Assembly (NCBI GenBank): GCA_022826565.1
Contig: JAJDUP010000020.1
Span: 62,001 to 126,000, forward strand
Length of the DNA: 64,000 nt
Direction of reading: 5' to 3'
Origin: Gemmatimonadota bacterium
GTDB lineage: Bacteria; Gemmatimonadota; Gemmatimonadetes; Longimicrobiales; Gaopeijiaceae
Part shown: positions 38,032-47,132 of the stretch, piece by piece
How positions within the stretch are numbered: position 1 is the first letter of the stretch
Layout of the letters: the number at the start of each line of letters is the position of its first letter
Notes under the pieces: generated by a model
What the model saw: the letters and a program-made list of their open reading frames with translations, nothing else
Databases searched by the model: none
What the model was told of the DNA's origin: nothing
Position numbers and translations under genes: made by a program

Positions 38032-39330
38032 CTAGCTGCCAGGACGACGAGCAGGACGCCGGGGCGGGGACTTCCTGTTTCCGGAACCACGCGCCGGTGC
38101 CGAGCGCGCCTTGGGCTTGGGGGCGCGAGACGGTGCCGGGCGAGCCTTTGGGGCCGAGCCCCTCGACGGCGCCGAGCGGGCCTTGGGTGTGGGCGCGCGC
38201 GATGGGGCGGGCCTGGCCCTCGGCGTCGGCATCCGCGACGGAAACGACCGCGCGGTGGGCAAGGGTCGCCTCGATGGCGTCGACCGTACGCCCGGTGCCT
38301 CACGCCTGGGCGGCTCGATCCGCTCACGCGGCATGGGACGGCTCCTGATGCGCGGAGGCGCGGAACGGATCGGTGTGGGCTGCCGGACGCGGGCCGGAGC
38401 GCTTCTCGTCGACGGCCGCCGGGTATCGGGCCGCGAAGTCACGCTGGGAGGCCGCTGCACGACTCCGGGTCGAATCGTACGCGTGTCCCGGGGCCGCGCC
38501 TCGTCCGAGCCACCGGCGCCGTTTCGGGGACGCGCCCGGGTGGTGGGTGCGCCGCCGCCGTCCGCGCGAGGTCTGGCGCGCACGCGGGGAGGTGTCGGTC
38601 TCGCGTCGGACCCATCCCGCGGACGTGCAGTGCGCGTCCCGATCGAATAGGCACCCCGGTCATCCGGCCTGGTGATGCCGGTACCGACTCCGCCGGCTCC
38701 CCTGTTTCCGCCCAACCGCGACACCGGACGCTCCGGTCCGTTGTCCGTCACGTAGACGGGGGGCGCCGGGTACTCCTTGAACCGTGGCCCGTACAGAGGC
38801 GTCCGCCGCACCACCCGCGTGCCCGGATAGTCGTAGTAGCGACGATACCGAGGACCGTACCAGGGATCGTAGCCACCCCAGGAGGGACCCCAGTAGTCAG
38901 TCCAGAAGGGGGAAAACCCGTACCAGTGCGAACGCACGTAGCGGGGCGACGGCCAGCCGAGGAAGCCGAACCGCCACGGGTTGTACGCGCTCCAGTGGCC
39001 GTAGCCGGGTCCCCAGAAGGGGCCGAATCCGTGGCACGCGTCATAAGGGTCGTACCAGTAGTCGTCCCAGCAATCAACGAACGGGGTGTTGAAGGGCCGG
39101 TACAAGCCGTGGTAGTTGTCGTAGAATCCGCTGCCGAATCCCAGGGAGAACCCCAGCGAGGCTCCCCAGCCGCCCACGTGGAACCCGAATCCTGCGCCGA
39201 AGGACGAATAGCTGCCGAGCCCTAAGCCGCCTCCCCGGTACAGGGAGATGTGGTCCGCGACCTGAGCGGTACCCATCGCGGGTGCGGCCAGAGCCGCTGC
39301 GATGATCACGATTGCGCTGCTTCTCCTCAT
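38032..39330 (-). CDS. Exported low-complexity protein: Gly/Tyr/Trp-rich head, Arg/Pro/Ser repeat tail
   Basis: I recognise no family. The 432-residue protein has a signal peptide (about 22 residues, ending GTA-QV). Residues about 25-170 are very rich in Gly, Tyr, Trp, Phe and Pro with an FGFGSG/WYGP style. From about 190 on the chain is nearly all Arg, Pro, Ser, Ala and Thr, strongly basic, and its last 80 residues repeat a unit of roughly nine to ten residues of the APSRAPTPKAR type. The ATG at 39330 has GGAGG five bases upstream, which decides it over an ATG 24 bases earlier. It ends one base from hutI. An envelope or surface-associated, nucleic-acid- or polymer-binding role is possible but unproven. 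Confidence 0.72.
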   Translation of the reverse strand: MRRSSAIVIIAAALAAPAMGTAQVADHISLYRGGGLGLGSYSSFGAGFGFHVGGWGASLGFSLGFGSGFYDNYHGLYRPFNTPFVDCWDDYWYDPYDACHGFGPFWGPGYGHWSAYNPWRFGFLGWPSPRYVRSHWYGFSPFWTDYWGPSWGGYDPWYGPRYRRYYDYPGTRVVRRTPLYGPRFKEYPAPPVYVTDNGPERPVSRLGGNRGAGGVGTGITRPDDRGAYSIGTRTARPRDGSDARPTPPRVRARPRADGGGAPTTRARPRNGAGGSDEARPRDTRTIRPGVVQRPPSVTSRPDTRRPSTRSAPARVRQPTPIRSAPPRIRSRPMPRERIEPPRREAPGVRSTPSRRPLPTARSFPSRMPTPRARPAPSRAPTPKARSAPSRGSAPKARPAPSRAPKPKARSAPARGSGNRKSPPRRPARRPGS

Positions 39331-39543
39331 ATCAGCCTCCGAATGCGAGTGCACACGGTGGGAGGGTCATGCATTCATCGTGCCAACTCTTCCCCGGTTG
39401 GTCAATGGCGCCGTGGGCCCGGCGGAGGCGGTTCCCCAGCGGCCCGTACGCCCTGGCCTCGCGCCGGCCCGTGTCCACGCCGCGTGACACACTTGCCCCC
39501 GCGCGGGGACAGCACGGCCCGGCCGGCCCCCGACTCGCACCAG

Positions 39544-39663
39544 TCACGACGCCCAGCGGAACAGGGCGTACAAAGCCAGCAACAGGATGAACGGACCGAT
39601 GGTGAGGATCAGCTTTGCCGCCACCGCCCATCGTCCGGCAGCTCGATTCCCGCTTTCATCCAC
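39544..39663 (-). CDS. 39-residue single-span membrane mini-protein
   Basis: A short frame begins with GTG at 39663, preceded by a perfect GGAGGG with five bases of spacing, and ends TGA at 39544. The product has a polar N-terminus (MDESGNRAAGRW) and a clear transmembrane helix, AVAAKLILTIGPFILLLALYALF, followed by RWAS. The combination of good ribosome site, hydrophobic core and charge pattern argues for a real small membrane protein. I know of no homologue. It stands alone between the repeat protein and rho, on the minus strand. Confidence 0.5.
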   Translation of the reverse strand: MDESGNRAAGRWAVAAKLILTIGPFILLLALYALFRWAS

Positions 39664-40021
39664 GAATTCCCTCCGGCCTCGGCGAACCCGAAGGTCTGCC
39701 GGGCGTCCGTGTGGCGCAAGGTGCTCAAGACACTCGATCCCGAACGAGGCACTTGCGAAGTACGGTCACGCTATGGATCTTCATTGAACAGCGTCGCGTT
39801 GATATCGAGGCATTGTTTGCCGTGGCGGCGCGCTTTCGGACCGATGGCGGTTCGTAGCAAGGTTTCCTGCCGATGCCGAGATGGGTGAATTCCTCCGGCT
39901 CGGTTCTGTTCCAGGGTGTGTTCCGTGGCGTGGCCCGGAATCCCCGGTGCTCCTATTCGACGAGGACGAGTAGCACAAGGCCCGGAGGGGCCGGGCACCG
40001 CTTCCGGAAGGTGTGACAATC
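39664..40021 (+). other. 358-base non-coding stretch ahead of rho
   Basis: No frame here has convincing coding features. Just before rho there is a hairpin GCCCGG (39980-39985), five-base loop, CCGGGC (39991-39996) with no T-run. It may be part of a rho leader, since rho is autoregulated in several bacteria. I see no strong TTGACA/TATAAT pair. Confidence 0.4.
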
Positions 40022-41404
40022 GTGACCGATCAAGAAACCCCGGCATCCGGGAAAAAAGAAGCCGCAGCCAACCAGGCCGGCGAACAGACTGCAACCCAGG
40101 GGTCCGCAGGACAGGGGTCTTCCGCGGTGCCGCAGTCCGAGGCGTCGAAAAAAGACGCGCCCGCCGGGACAGCTCCAGCGACGAAGCCCAGGCGGGGACG
40201 GAGAGGTCGCCCGCGCGGACCGCGCAGGCAGGGGCCCCATCCGAATCTGAATGACAGGAATCGTGAGCCGGGCGAGCCCCTCGGGATACTGGAGGTCCTC
40301 GGGAGCGGATCGGGTTTCATCCGCAGACCGGATGCCGGCTACGTGCCCGGCAAGGACGACATCTACGTGGGATCCCGCCTCATCCACCGGTTCGGCCTTC
40401 GCACCGGCGACGAGTTGGCGGGGATCGTCGGGAGGCGTCCGCGCAACGGCAAGAGCCCGCCGCTCAGGTACCTCGACCTGGTCAACGGACAACCCCCCGA
40501 CAGCGCGGCCCAACGGCCCGACTTCAACCGGCTTAGTGCGCTCCATCCGCGCCACCAGCTCAAGCTGGAGTGCGGCAGGGAGTTCGCGGGCGAACCCGAC
40601 CTGACCAACCGTGTGATCGATCTCTTCTGCCCGCTCGGAAAGGGTCAGCGCGCGATGATCGTAGCGCCTGCCAAGGCCGGGAAGACCACCGTCCTGCAGG
40701 CGATTGCCGAGGGGGTCTCCAAAAACCATCCCGAATGCGAACTGATCGTCCTTCTGGTCGACGAGCGCCCGGAGGAGGTAACCGAGATGGAGGCGTGCGG
40801 CTTCGGTGAGGTCATCGCGTCGACCTTCGACCTGACGGCCGAACGCCACTGCCAGGTGGCCGAGATGACGCTGGCGCGGTGCCGGCGCCGGGTGGAGGCC
40901 GGCCGCCACGTCGTCATCATCCTCGATTCGATTACGCGCCTTGCGCGCGCGCACAACACTGTGGAGGAGGGCAGCGGACGCACGCTGTCCGGAGGTCTGG
41001 ACGCCAGCTCGCTCGAGAAGCCAAAGCGGTTCCTGGGCAGCGCCCGCCTCATCAAGGAGGAGCAGGGCGGGGGCTCGCTGACCATCATCGCGACCGCGCT
41101 CGTGGACACGGGATCCCGCATGGACCAGGTGATCTTCGAGGAGTTCAAGGGTACGGGGAACAGTGAGCTCGTCCTCAGCCGCGAACTGGCCGACCGGCGG
41201 ATCTATCCCGCGATCGACCTGAAGGCTTCCGCGACGCGCAAGGAGGAGCTGCTGCTCTCGCCCGAAGCGCTGAGACTCTCGCGAGCGATGCGCCGCCAGT
41301 TGTCCGACTCGATGCCGGCGCAGGCGATGGACGAGCTGCAGCGGGTGATGCGTCAGACGCACTCCAACGACGAACTGATCAAGCTCGCCCTCGAGAGGCT
41401 GTAG
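40022..41404 (+). CDS. rho: Transcription termination factor Rho
   Basis: Rho is the hexameric RNA helicase that ends transcription at unstructured C-rich RNA. The 460-residue protein has a Lys/Arg/Gly/Pro-rich N-terminal extension (about 1-75, RGRRGRPRGPRRQ), the cold-shock RNA-binding domain (GILEVLGSGSGFIR), the Walker A APAKAGKTT near residue 216, LLVDERPEEVT, the Q-loop/R-loop part and SRELADRRIYPAIDL. GGAAGG lies ten bases before the GTG at 40022; a GTG three codons earlier has the site too close. The basic tail in front of the core is common in high-GC bacteria. Confidence 0.95.
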   Translation: MTDQETPASGKKEAAANQAGEQTATQGSAGQGSSAVPQSEASKKDAPAGTAPATKPRRGRRGRPRGPRRQGPHPNLNDRNREPGEPLGILEVLGSGSGFIRRPDAGYVPGKDDIYVGSRLIHRFGLRTGDELAGIVGRRPRNGKSPPLRYLDLVNGQPPDSAAQRPDFNRLSALHPRHQLKLECGREFAGEPDLTNRVIDLFCPLGKGQRAMIVAPAKAGKTTVLQAIAEGVSKNHPECELIVLLVDERPEEVTEMEACGFGEVIASTFDLTAERHCQVAEMTLARCRRRVEAGRHVVIILDSITRLARAHNTVEEGSGRTLSGGLDASSLEKPKRFLGSARLIKEEQGGGSLTIIATALVDTGSRMDQVIFEEFKGTGNSELVLSRELADRRIYPAIDLKASATRKEELLLSPEALRLSRAMRRQLSDSMPAQAMDELQRVMRQTHSNDELIKLALERL

Positions 41405-41446
41405 GGGACGCAGCCGCAGCAGCGGGACCGTCGCGGCAGCGAGCCG

Positions 41447-42007
41447 TCAGCGCCCCGACTCGGCCTGCTCCTTCAGCCGGGCGAGGCTTTCCTCCAACTG
41501 CAGTCCCTGAGACTCCTCCATTCCGAGAGCGGTCCATCCCAGCAAGGGGTTCCAGCCCAGGTCCACGCGCTCGGACCAGGTGACGCGCGACGTGCTGCCG
41601 CGGCCCTCGACGGTGAAGGAGCCCTCGAAGCGGATCGCCCCGTCCTCGACCTCCACCAGGTAGGCCACACTCGACGGCGTCGTCGCCGCGACGATCGTGA
41701 GCGAGCCGGATCCGAACTGCGCGTCGTCCCACACCCGGCGTGCACCGGTGCCCGCGGGGGGGCCATCAAGGCGTGACTCGACCTCGCCCCACGGAGTCCA
41801 GCTGTCCCAGGCGGACGGCGCCTCGAGGAGCGGGAATATGACTTCGGGCGGGGCCTCGATGTTGATGGAGCGCGTGACTTCCACGGTGCCCGGAAGGAGG
41901 ATGCCCGCGATCAGAAAACACGCCATCAGCGCGGCCAGAATCCCCGCGGCGATTACGCCCTTGCGGGCGACACCGGAGGTGATCCCGCCGGATCGGCCTT
42001 GTGACAC
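41447..42007 (-). CDS. Membrane-anchored SRPBCC (polyketide cyclase-like) protein
   Basis: The 186-residue protein has one N-terminal transmembrane helix (about residues 18-38) and then a START/SRPBCC-fold domain: VTRSINIEAPPEVIFPLLEAPSAWDSWTPW, SGSLTIVAA, and the C-terminal helix GLQLEESLARLKEQAE. Such domains bind hydrophobic ligands; the ligand here is unknown. The GTG at 42007 is preceded by GAGGAGG at six bases and is preferred to a longer frame reaching 42124. It converges with rho. The next minus-strand gene upstream, a small exported protein, is 235 bases away and not clearly linked. Confidence 0.8.
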   Translation of the reverse strand: MSQGRSGGITSGVARKGVIAAGILAALMACFLIAGILLPGTVEVTRSINIEAPPEVIFPLLEAPSAWDSWTPWGEVESRLDGPPAGTGARRVWDDAQFGSGSLTIVAATTPSSVAYLVEVEDGAIRFEGSFTVEGRGSTSRVTWSERVDLGWNPLLGWTALGMEESQGLQLEESLARLKEQAESGR

Positions 42008-42242
42008 CGGGCGCCTCCTCGGGGGTTGGGTTTTCGCGCCAGGCAGTCCGTGGACCAAAGCAGGGTCCCTCGCCGTTCTCGGTGCGACGCGCGGGTCTGT
42101 CCGCCGACTGCTACGAAGATGCACTCCCGATTGATCCGGTCAACCGCACGCCCGCGTGCATCGCTGCCGGGAGTTGCGGGGCGCCTCCGGAGAGACGCCC
42201 CGCGATTGTCCCGGCTACCGGAAAAAAGCAGCCTCGATGGCC

Positions 42243-42752
42243 CTACTGCTGTGGGCCCGCTGCTCCCCACCTGGCTCGCAGGTGCGTCCGCTCGTCCTCC
42301 GGAATGAGCGGAGACCTGGAGAGAAGCTCAGCCCTGCTCAACAGCGCCAGGGCCCGCTCGCCGGAGCCGCGCTGCTGCGCGATCCAGGCGGCATCGGTGA
42401 ACGCGTTGGCGGCAACGACCACATCGCCGATGGCGAGTGCGCGCCGGCCCGCGGCCTCGAAGTCACGAACCGCTTGCCGCTCGTTGCCCTCGTAGTACGA
42501 CAGTCGAGCAGCGTAGATGAGGTTTTCCGTTGCGCCAGGGTCGCCCTCGGGCCGAAGGTCTGCGGCGCGGCGAAAGAGTCTTGCCGCGCGGTTCCACGCG
42601 GACAGGTCGTCGAGCGAGGCGTGGGCGTCTGCCTCGATGGCCTCAACCTCCGGGACGGTCACCTCGGCGGTGGTCTGCGCCCCGGCGCTGCCGGCGCCGA
42701 GCGCGACGGCAAGGGCCAAGGCGGCGGATGGAATGCTCTGGGTGTTTCTCAT
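42243..42752 (-). CDS. Small exported helical (TPR-like) protein
   Basis: I recognise no named family. The 169-residue product has a signal peptide ending AGA-QTT at about residue 25. The mature chain is alanine-rich with repeated helix pairs, such as WNRAARLFRRAADLRPEGDPGATENLIYAARLSYYEGNERQAVRDFEAAGRRAL and a second similar unit, which resembles one or two TPR-type repeats. AGGA is seven bases before the ATG. The 150 or so bases between this stop and the SRPBCC gene, and the 224 bases before the aminotransferase, hold no other convincing gene. Confidence 0.65.
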   Translation of the reverse strand: MRNTQSIPSAALALAVALGAGSAGAQTTAEVTVPEVEAIEADAHASLDDLSAWNRAARLFRRAADLRPEGDPGATENLIYAARLSYYEGNERQAVRDFEAAGRRALAIGDVVVAANAFTDAAWIAQQRGSGERALALLSRAELLSRSPLIPEDERTHLRARWGAAGPQQ

Positions 42753-42976
42753 GGAAGGATCCTTCCCTTGTTGCTGGATATGGAGTGTCACGTGCGGTTC
42801 GAGGCAGTCTTCCCCGGGGGCCACGAAGGACACAACCCGGCGAATGATCGGTGCCAGACGATCCCGCACGAGTTGGGATACGTTGATTCCGCCCGGGTGT
42901 TTCAAGGTTCCCGACCGATAGCCGCGCGGTACTGTTTCAGATTCGGCCCGAGACCGGATCTTGTCCGCGGATACCG

Positions 42977-44134
42977 CTAGAAAAAGGCTCGCAACCGGTC
43001 GACGGCGCGCTCCAGCGTCTCCGCCCGCTTGCAGAAGGCGAAGCGGACCAGAGTGGCGCCATCGGCGGGCCGGTTGTAGAAGGACGATCCTGGAACCGGC
43101 GCCACGCCGCACTCGCGCGCGAGGAACTTGCTGAACGCGATGTCGTCGAGATCGCTCAACTCCGAGAAGTCGGCCATGATGTAGTAGGCACCCTCGGGGG
43201 GACTGCAGCGGAACCCGGAGTCGCGCAGACCGCCGTAGAGGATGTCGCGCCGCTCGAGGTACTCCCGGGCCATTGCGGTGTAGTAGTCGCGCCCGAGGCC
43301 CTTCATCCCGTCCGCGCAGGCAGCCTGCAGGGGAGCGGGCGCCCCGACGGTAAGGAAGTCGTGGACCTTGCGAATCGCCGAGGTAAGGTCGGGCGGGGCG
43401 ATGATGGTGCCGATGCGCCAGCCGGTGATGCTGAAGGTCTTGGAGAGCCCCGAGATTACGATCGTCCGCTCGCGCATTCCCGGGATCATGGCCATCGGGA
43501 TGTGCTCGCCTTCGTAGATGATGTGCTCGTAGATCTCGTCCGTGATCGCGAGCAGGTCGTGCTCCATGCAGATCCCGGCCACCGCGGTCATCTCGTCGTG
43601 GTCGAAGACGCGGCCGGAGGGATTGTTGGGCGTGTTGACGACGATGGCCCGCGTCCGGGGGGTGACCAGGCCGCGCAGTTCGTCGGCGTCCAGCCGGAAC
43701 CGGGGAGGCCGCAGGGGCAGGAACACCGGAGCCGCATCGCACAGGACCGCATCCGGGCCGTAGTTCTCGTAGAAGGGTTCCATGACGATGACCTCGTCGC
43801 GCGGGTCGACGCAGGCCAGCATCACCGCCGCCATCGCCTCCGTGGCTCCGCAGGTCACGGTGATCTCCGCGTCGGGGTCGACCTCCATGCCGTACCAGTC
43901 ACGGTATTTCTGCACGAAGGCATCGCGAATGGCGGTTGTGCCCCAGGTGATCGCGTACTGGTTTACGTCGGCCTGAATCGCCCGGCATGCGGCATCCTTG
44001 AGCAGCTGCGGGGCGGAAAAATCGGGAAAGCCCTGCGCGAGATTGATGGCGTCGAATCGACGGGCGACGCGCGTCATCTCGCGGATGACCGATTCCGTGA
44101 AGGTGTGGGTACGGGTGGCCGTGCGGAGCTTCAT
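42977..44134 (-). CDS. Class I/II PLP-dependent aminotransferase
   Basis: The 385-residue protein belongs to fold-type I aminotransferases of the aspartate/aromatic type. It has NLAQGFPDF, TCGATEAMAAVMLA, NTPNNPSGRVF, the DE of AITDEIYEHI and SGLSKTFSITGWRIG with the PLP lysine at 232. The opening INLAQGFPDF followed by a kynurenine/methionine aminotransferase-style core suggests a broad-specificity enzyme. The ATG at 44134 gives the usual start. The context (next to an orphan regulator) does not fix the substrate. Confidence 0.88.
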   Translation of the reverse strand: MKLRTATRTHTFTESVIREMTRVARRFDAINLAQGFPDFSAPQLLKDAACRAIQADVNQYAITWGTTAIRDAFVQKYRDWYGMEVDPDAEITVTCGATEAMAAVMLACVDPRDEVIVMEPFYENYGPDAVLCDAAPVFLPLRPPRFRLDADELRGLVTPRTRAIVVNTPNNPSGRVFDHDEMTAVAGICMEHDLLAITDEIYEHIIYEGEHIPMAMIPGMRERTIVISGLSKTFSITGWRIGTIIAPPDLTSAIRKVHDFLTVGAPAPLQAACADGMKGLGRDYYTAMAREYLERRDILYGGLRDSGFRCSPPEGAYYIMADFSELSDLDDIAFSKFLARECGVAPVPGSSFYNRPADGATLVRFAFCKRAETLERAVDRLRAFF

Positions 44135-44258
44135 GGGCAGGATCCTACCTACAATCCGTGCGCCTGGCAACCCGCCCAAAAACGCTGCAACCGCTTGACG
44201 TCACACGGGTTTATGTGGAGGTTTCCTAGACAAACCACTTGAAAAGCCGAGCCGGGTG

Positions 44259-45755
44259 ATGGCCCCGATTACGTTACCGACCTACCAAGAGGCGTTGGAC
44301 CGGTTGCTGGGTTGTGCCGTTCTCATACACGGTGCCGAGAACCTGGCCGATCTATCCGAACTCGATTTCAGAGCCCTCGTCGAAGAGAGCGGGTTCGCCG
44401 AGTTGGCGCGGTACATCAATTTCATCGAAGCTGCCGGCGTTCTTCGGACCGAGATTCAGATGGGATCCGAGTTTGCCAGGGTCATGGAGTCGCTCGACCC
44501 TCGGCGCCAGGCGATCGCCCGCAGGCGCACATACTCGTGGAACCCGGCCAAGCTCGCCGCTCTGGGTAACGATTTCGGGGTGAGCCGGGAGCGGGCGCGT
44601 CAATTGGAAGTCAGGCTGCGACAGACGGTCGAGACCGAGTGTGCCGACGTAGTCGAGGAGGCGGGCCGCTGGCTGAAGAGCGCGGTCGGCATCGCCGCGT
44701 CGCCATCAAAGTTCCGCAGGGTGCTCGATCTCCTGATCGGCGACGCGCCAGAGCCGTGGCTGCCCGCGGCCGAAGTCGCGGTGATGCGTGAAAGCGGCTA
44801 CGAGTACCTGGACGGCGTCGTCGGCAACGAGGCGTTCCGCGAGCAGGTCCAAGAGGCGCGGAAGCGTGCACCCGGCCTTACCAACGTGGCCGGGGTCGTC
44901 GACGAGGAAGCGCTCCGTGAGGCCATCGGCGCCCAGGCGACACCTGAATGGGAGGCGCTGGCCCGAAACGCCGGACTCGTGCGCTTCATGGGCCGTCTCA
45001 TGATCCGCGACACGCGGCGCGCCCGCGTGTTTCTCGCCCTGGATGTCGAGGGCGAACCCTGCCGCAGGGATGTAATCGCCGAAAAGGCGCAGCTGAAGGA
45101 CACCTCTTCACTCTCCAGCCTCCTTTCCTCCGATCCTCTGTTCGTGCGCTTCACCAAGGACAAATGGGGACTTTCGCACTGGACCGACGAGCCGTATGTG
45201 GGCGTCGTCGAGGCCCTGGTCAAGCGGATCGAGCAAGGTGACGGCACGGCAAGGATCGACGAGCTCATTGCCGAGATTCCGAAGCGGTTCGATGTGCTGC
45301 CTGCCACCGTGCGAAACTACCTGAGCACGCGGAAGTTCGCGATCGAAGGAAACGTTGTGCGGATCGTGCATGAACCCGTCGCGCCTCGACAGCCGCTGTC
45401 CGACGCGCGGGACGTGGTTTGGGCCCCCGACGGAACTCCCGTTCTGTGCTTCATGGTGGGCGAGCACCACTTGCGCGGGAACAGCCAGAAGGTTTCGGGA
45501 GCAGTGGCCCAATACCTCGGTGTCGGACTGGATCAGTCGGTGAAGATCCCCTTTGCCCAGCCGTCCGGAGTTGACGACGCGTCCGTCATATGGAGATCCT
45601 ACGATCCCAACGGACCGGAGGTGGGACGCCTGCGCGAGGCGCTCATCGAGTGCCGCGCCGAACCCGGCAGCGATGTATACGTCGTCCTGAGCCGGGACAG
45701 CCTGCGGATGCTCACCGACGGTTCGGACATGAGGGAAGAGAAGCCCCGGGTCTGA
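44259..45755 (+). CDS. Orphan protein with sigma-70 region-4-like HTH and further winged-helix-like repeats
   Basis: I know no characterised match. The 498-residue protein contains ALGNDFGVSRERARQLEVRLRQ at about residues 101-122, nearly identical in form to the region 4.2 helix-turn-helix of sigma factors. The middle and end (about 250-380) carry HARE-HTH/winged-helix-like segments such as EPCRRDVIAEKAQLKDTSSLSSLLSSDPLFVRFTKDKWGLSHW, resembling DNA-binding modules found in nucleases and regulators. It has no sigma region 2, so it is not a complete sigma factor. ATG 44259 follows an in-frame GTG at 44256. It stands alone between an aminotransferase and an MFS gene. Confidence 0.65.
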   Translation: MAPITLPTYQEALDRLLGCAVLIHGAENLADLSELDFRALVEESGFAELARYINFIEAAGVLRTEIQMGSEFARVMESLDPRRQAIARRRTYSWNPAKLAALGNDFGVSRERARQLEVRLRQTVETECADVVEEAGRWLKSAVGIAASPSKFRRVLDLLIGDAPEPWLPAAEVAVMRESGYEYLDGVVGNEAFREQVQEARKRAPGLTNVAGVVDEEALREAIGAQATPEWEALARNAGLVRFMGRLMIRDTRRARVFLALDVEGEPCRRDVIAEKAQLKDTSSLSSLLSSDPLFVRFTKDKWGLSHWTDEPYVGVVEALVKRIEQGDGTARIDELIAEIPKRFDVLPATVRNYLSTRKFAIEGNVVRIVHEPVAPRQPLSDARDVVWAPDGTPVLCFMVGEHHLRGNSQKVSGAVAQYLGVGLDQSVKIPFAQPSGVDDASVIWRSYDPNGPEVGRLREALIECRAEPGSDVYVVLSRDSLRMLTDGSDMREEKPRV

Positions 45756-45758
45756 TCA

Positions 45759-45777
45759 GGGAGGCACTCGCCCTCCC
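45759..45777 (+). terminator. Weak hairpin after the HTH protein gene
   Basis: GGGAGG (45759-45764), a seven-base loop and CCTCCC (45772-45777) form a six-base stem four bases past the stop codon. Only a short run of three T residues follows (after GCG), so it is a weak terminator candidate. The rest of the gap to 45932 shows nothing else. Confidence 0.4.
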
Positions 45778-45932
45778 GCGTTTCACCATCAATCCGGGTT
45801 TTCCATCATGACACAGGCATCAGCGGTGCGCACGTTGGCCGCGAAGGGATGCGCGCCGCTGCCCCTGCGGGAGCCAATGCGCGGACGGCGAGGCTCTCCT
45901 GACGCAACCGGTCCCGGCTGCTGATCGCTTCG

Positions 45933-47132
45933 GTGGACCCGCGGTCACGCGGCGGCGGGTCGGCCCGGTGGCGCATCCTCGCGCTGCTCGCGGTCGCCGA
46001 GTTGCTCGGCATGTCGCTATGGTTCACCGCGACGGCGGTCGCGGAGGACCTCGGCGCGCGGTGGGGTGTTTCGGCGGCTTCCGCGGGGTGGCTCGCGACG
46101 GCTGTCAACCTCGGGTTCGTGGCGGGCACGGCGGTGGCTGCCGTCCTGAACCTCGCCGACATCATCCGGTCGAGGGTCTACTTTGCCGCGGCGGCGGTGC
46201 TGGCCGCGCTGGCGAATGCGTGCGTGCTCCTGGCCCCCGGATTCGGCGAGGCGGTGGCCCTGCGCTTTGCCACGGGGTTCCTGCTCGCGGGCGTGTACCC
46301 CCCGGCAATGAAGATGGCCGCCACCTGGTTCCGCTCGGCCCGGGGGCTGGCGATCGGGATCATCGTGGGGGCACTGACGGTCGGCAAGGCGATTCCGTAC
46401 CTGCTCAAGGCGCTCCCCGATGCGGGCGCCGAACAGGTGGTCCTCGGCGCGTCGGCCGGGGCGGTGGCGGCGGCGGTGCTGGTGGCGGCCTTCTACCGGG
46501 ACGGGCCCTACCCGTTCCGCCGCGGGCCGTTCTCTTGGGGCCTGGTGGCAAGGGTGGTGCGCCACCGCGAGACCCGGCTCGCAACCGCTGGATACCTGGG
46601 CCACATGTGGGAGCTGTACGCCATGTGGGCGTGGGTGCCGGCCTTCCTGGCCGCGTCGAGCCAGGCGGCGGGGCGGGGGGGCGGGCTGGTGGAGATCGCG
46701 AGCTTCGGGGCGCTGGCCGCCGGCGGTCTGGGGTGCGTGTGGGGAGGGTGGGCGGCAGACAGAATCGGGCGCGAGAAGCTGGTCAATCGGGCCATGGCGG
46801 CCAGCGGGCTGTGCTGCCTCGTGATCGGGCTGCTCTACGGTGAGATGTTCGTTTTGGTGGTCGCGCTGACGCTCGTGTGGGGGTTCTTCGTGGTCGCGGA
46901 TTCGGCGCAGTTCAGCGCCCTGGTAACCGAGTTCGCCCCTCCGGAAGCCGCGGGCACAGCGCTGACGCTGCAGACCTGCGCCGGGTTCCTGCTGGCGGCG
47001 GTCACCATTCAGATCGTACCCGCTATTGCCGAAGCGGTCGGCTGGCGGTGGGCCTTCCCCGTGTTGGCCTTGGGGCCGGCGGCGGGGATCGCCGCGATCA
47101 ACCGCCTCCGGCGCGCGCGCGGGTTATTATGA
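45933..47132 (+). CDS. MFS transporter
   Basis: The 399-residue protein has the hydrophobic pattern of 12 transmembrane helices in two halves. The first helix pair with LLGMSLWFTATAVAEDL and the inter-helix ADRIGREKLVNR loop between helices 8 and 9 are typical of major facilitator family carriers. No substrate motif is evident. The GTG start is the only one that keeps the first helix; no clear ribosome site is seen, so the start is uncertain. Its 3' end overlaps the convergent YkvI-like gene by 35 bases. Confidence 0.82.
   Translation: MDPRSRGGGSARWRILALLAVAELLGMSLWFTATAVAEDLGARWGVSAASAGWLATAVNLGFVAGTAVAAVLNLADIIRSRVYFAAAAVLAALANACVLLAPGFGEAVALRFATGFLLAGVYPPAMKMAATWFRSARGLAIGIIVGALTVGKAIPYLLKALPDAGAEQVVLGASAGAVAAAVLVAAFYRDGPYPFRRGPFSWGLVARVVRHRETRLATAGYLGHMWELYAMWAWVPAFLAASSQAAGRGGGLVEIASFGALAAGGLGCVWGGWAADRIGREKLVNRAMAASGLCCLVIGLLYGEMFVLVVALTLVWGFFVVADSAQFSALVTEFAPPEAAGTALTLQTCAGFLLAAVTIQIVPAIAEAVGWRWAFPVLALGPAAGIAAINRLRRARGLL

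Noticed and set aside
39250..39888. A 212-codon plus-strand frame between the repeat protein and rho
   Set aside because: It is rich in Arg/Pro/Ser without motifs, has no ribosome site, and overlaps the start of the minus-strand repeat protein and the mini-protein.
44195..44223. TTGACG upstream of the HTH protein as a promoter
   Set aside because: No acceptable -10 lies at 16-18 bases; GAGGTT is a poor match.
45806..46165. A 119-codon minus-strand frame at the start of the MFS gene
   Set aside because: Antisense to the MFS transporter; no ribosome site or domain.
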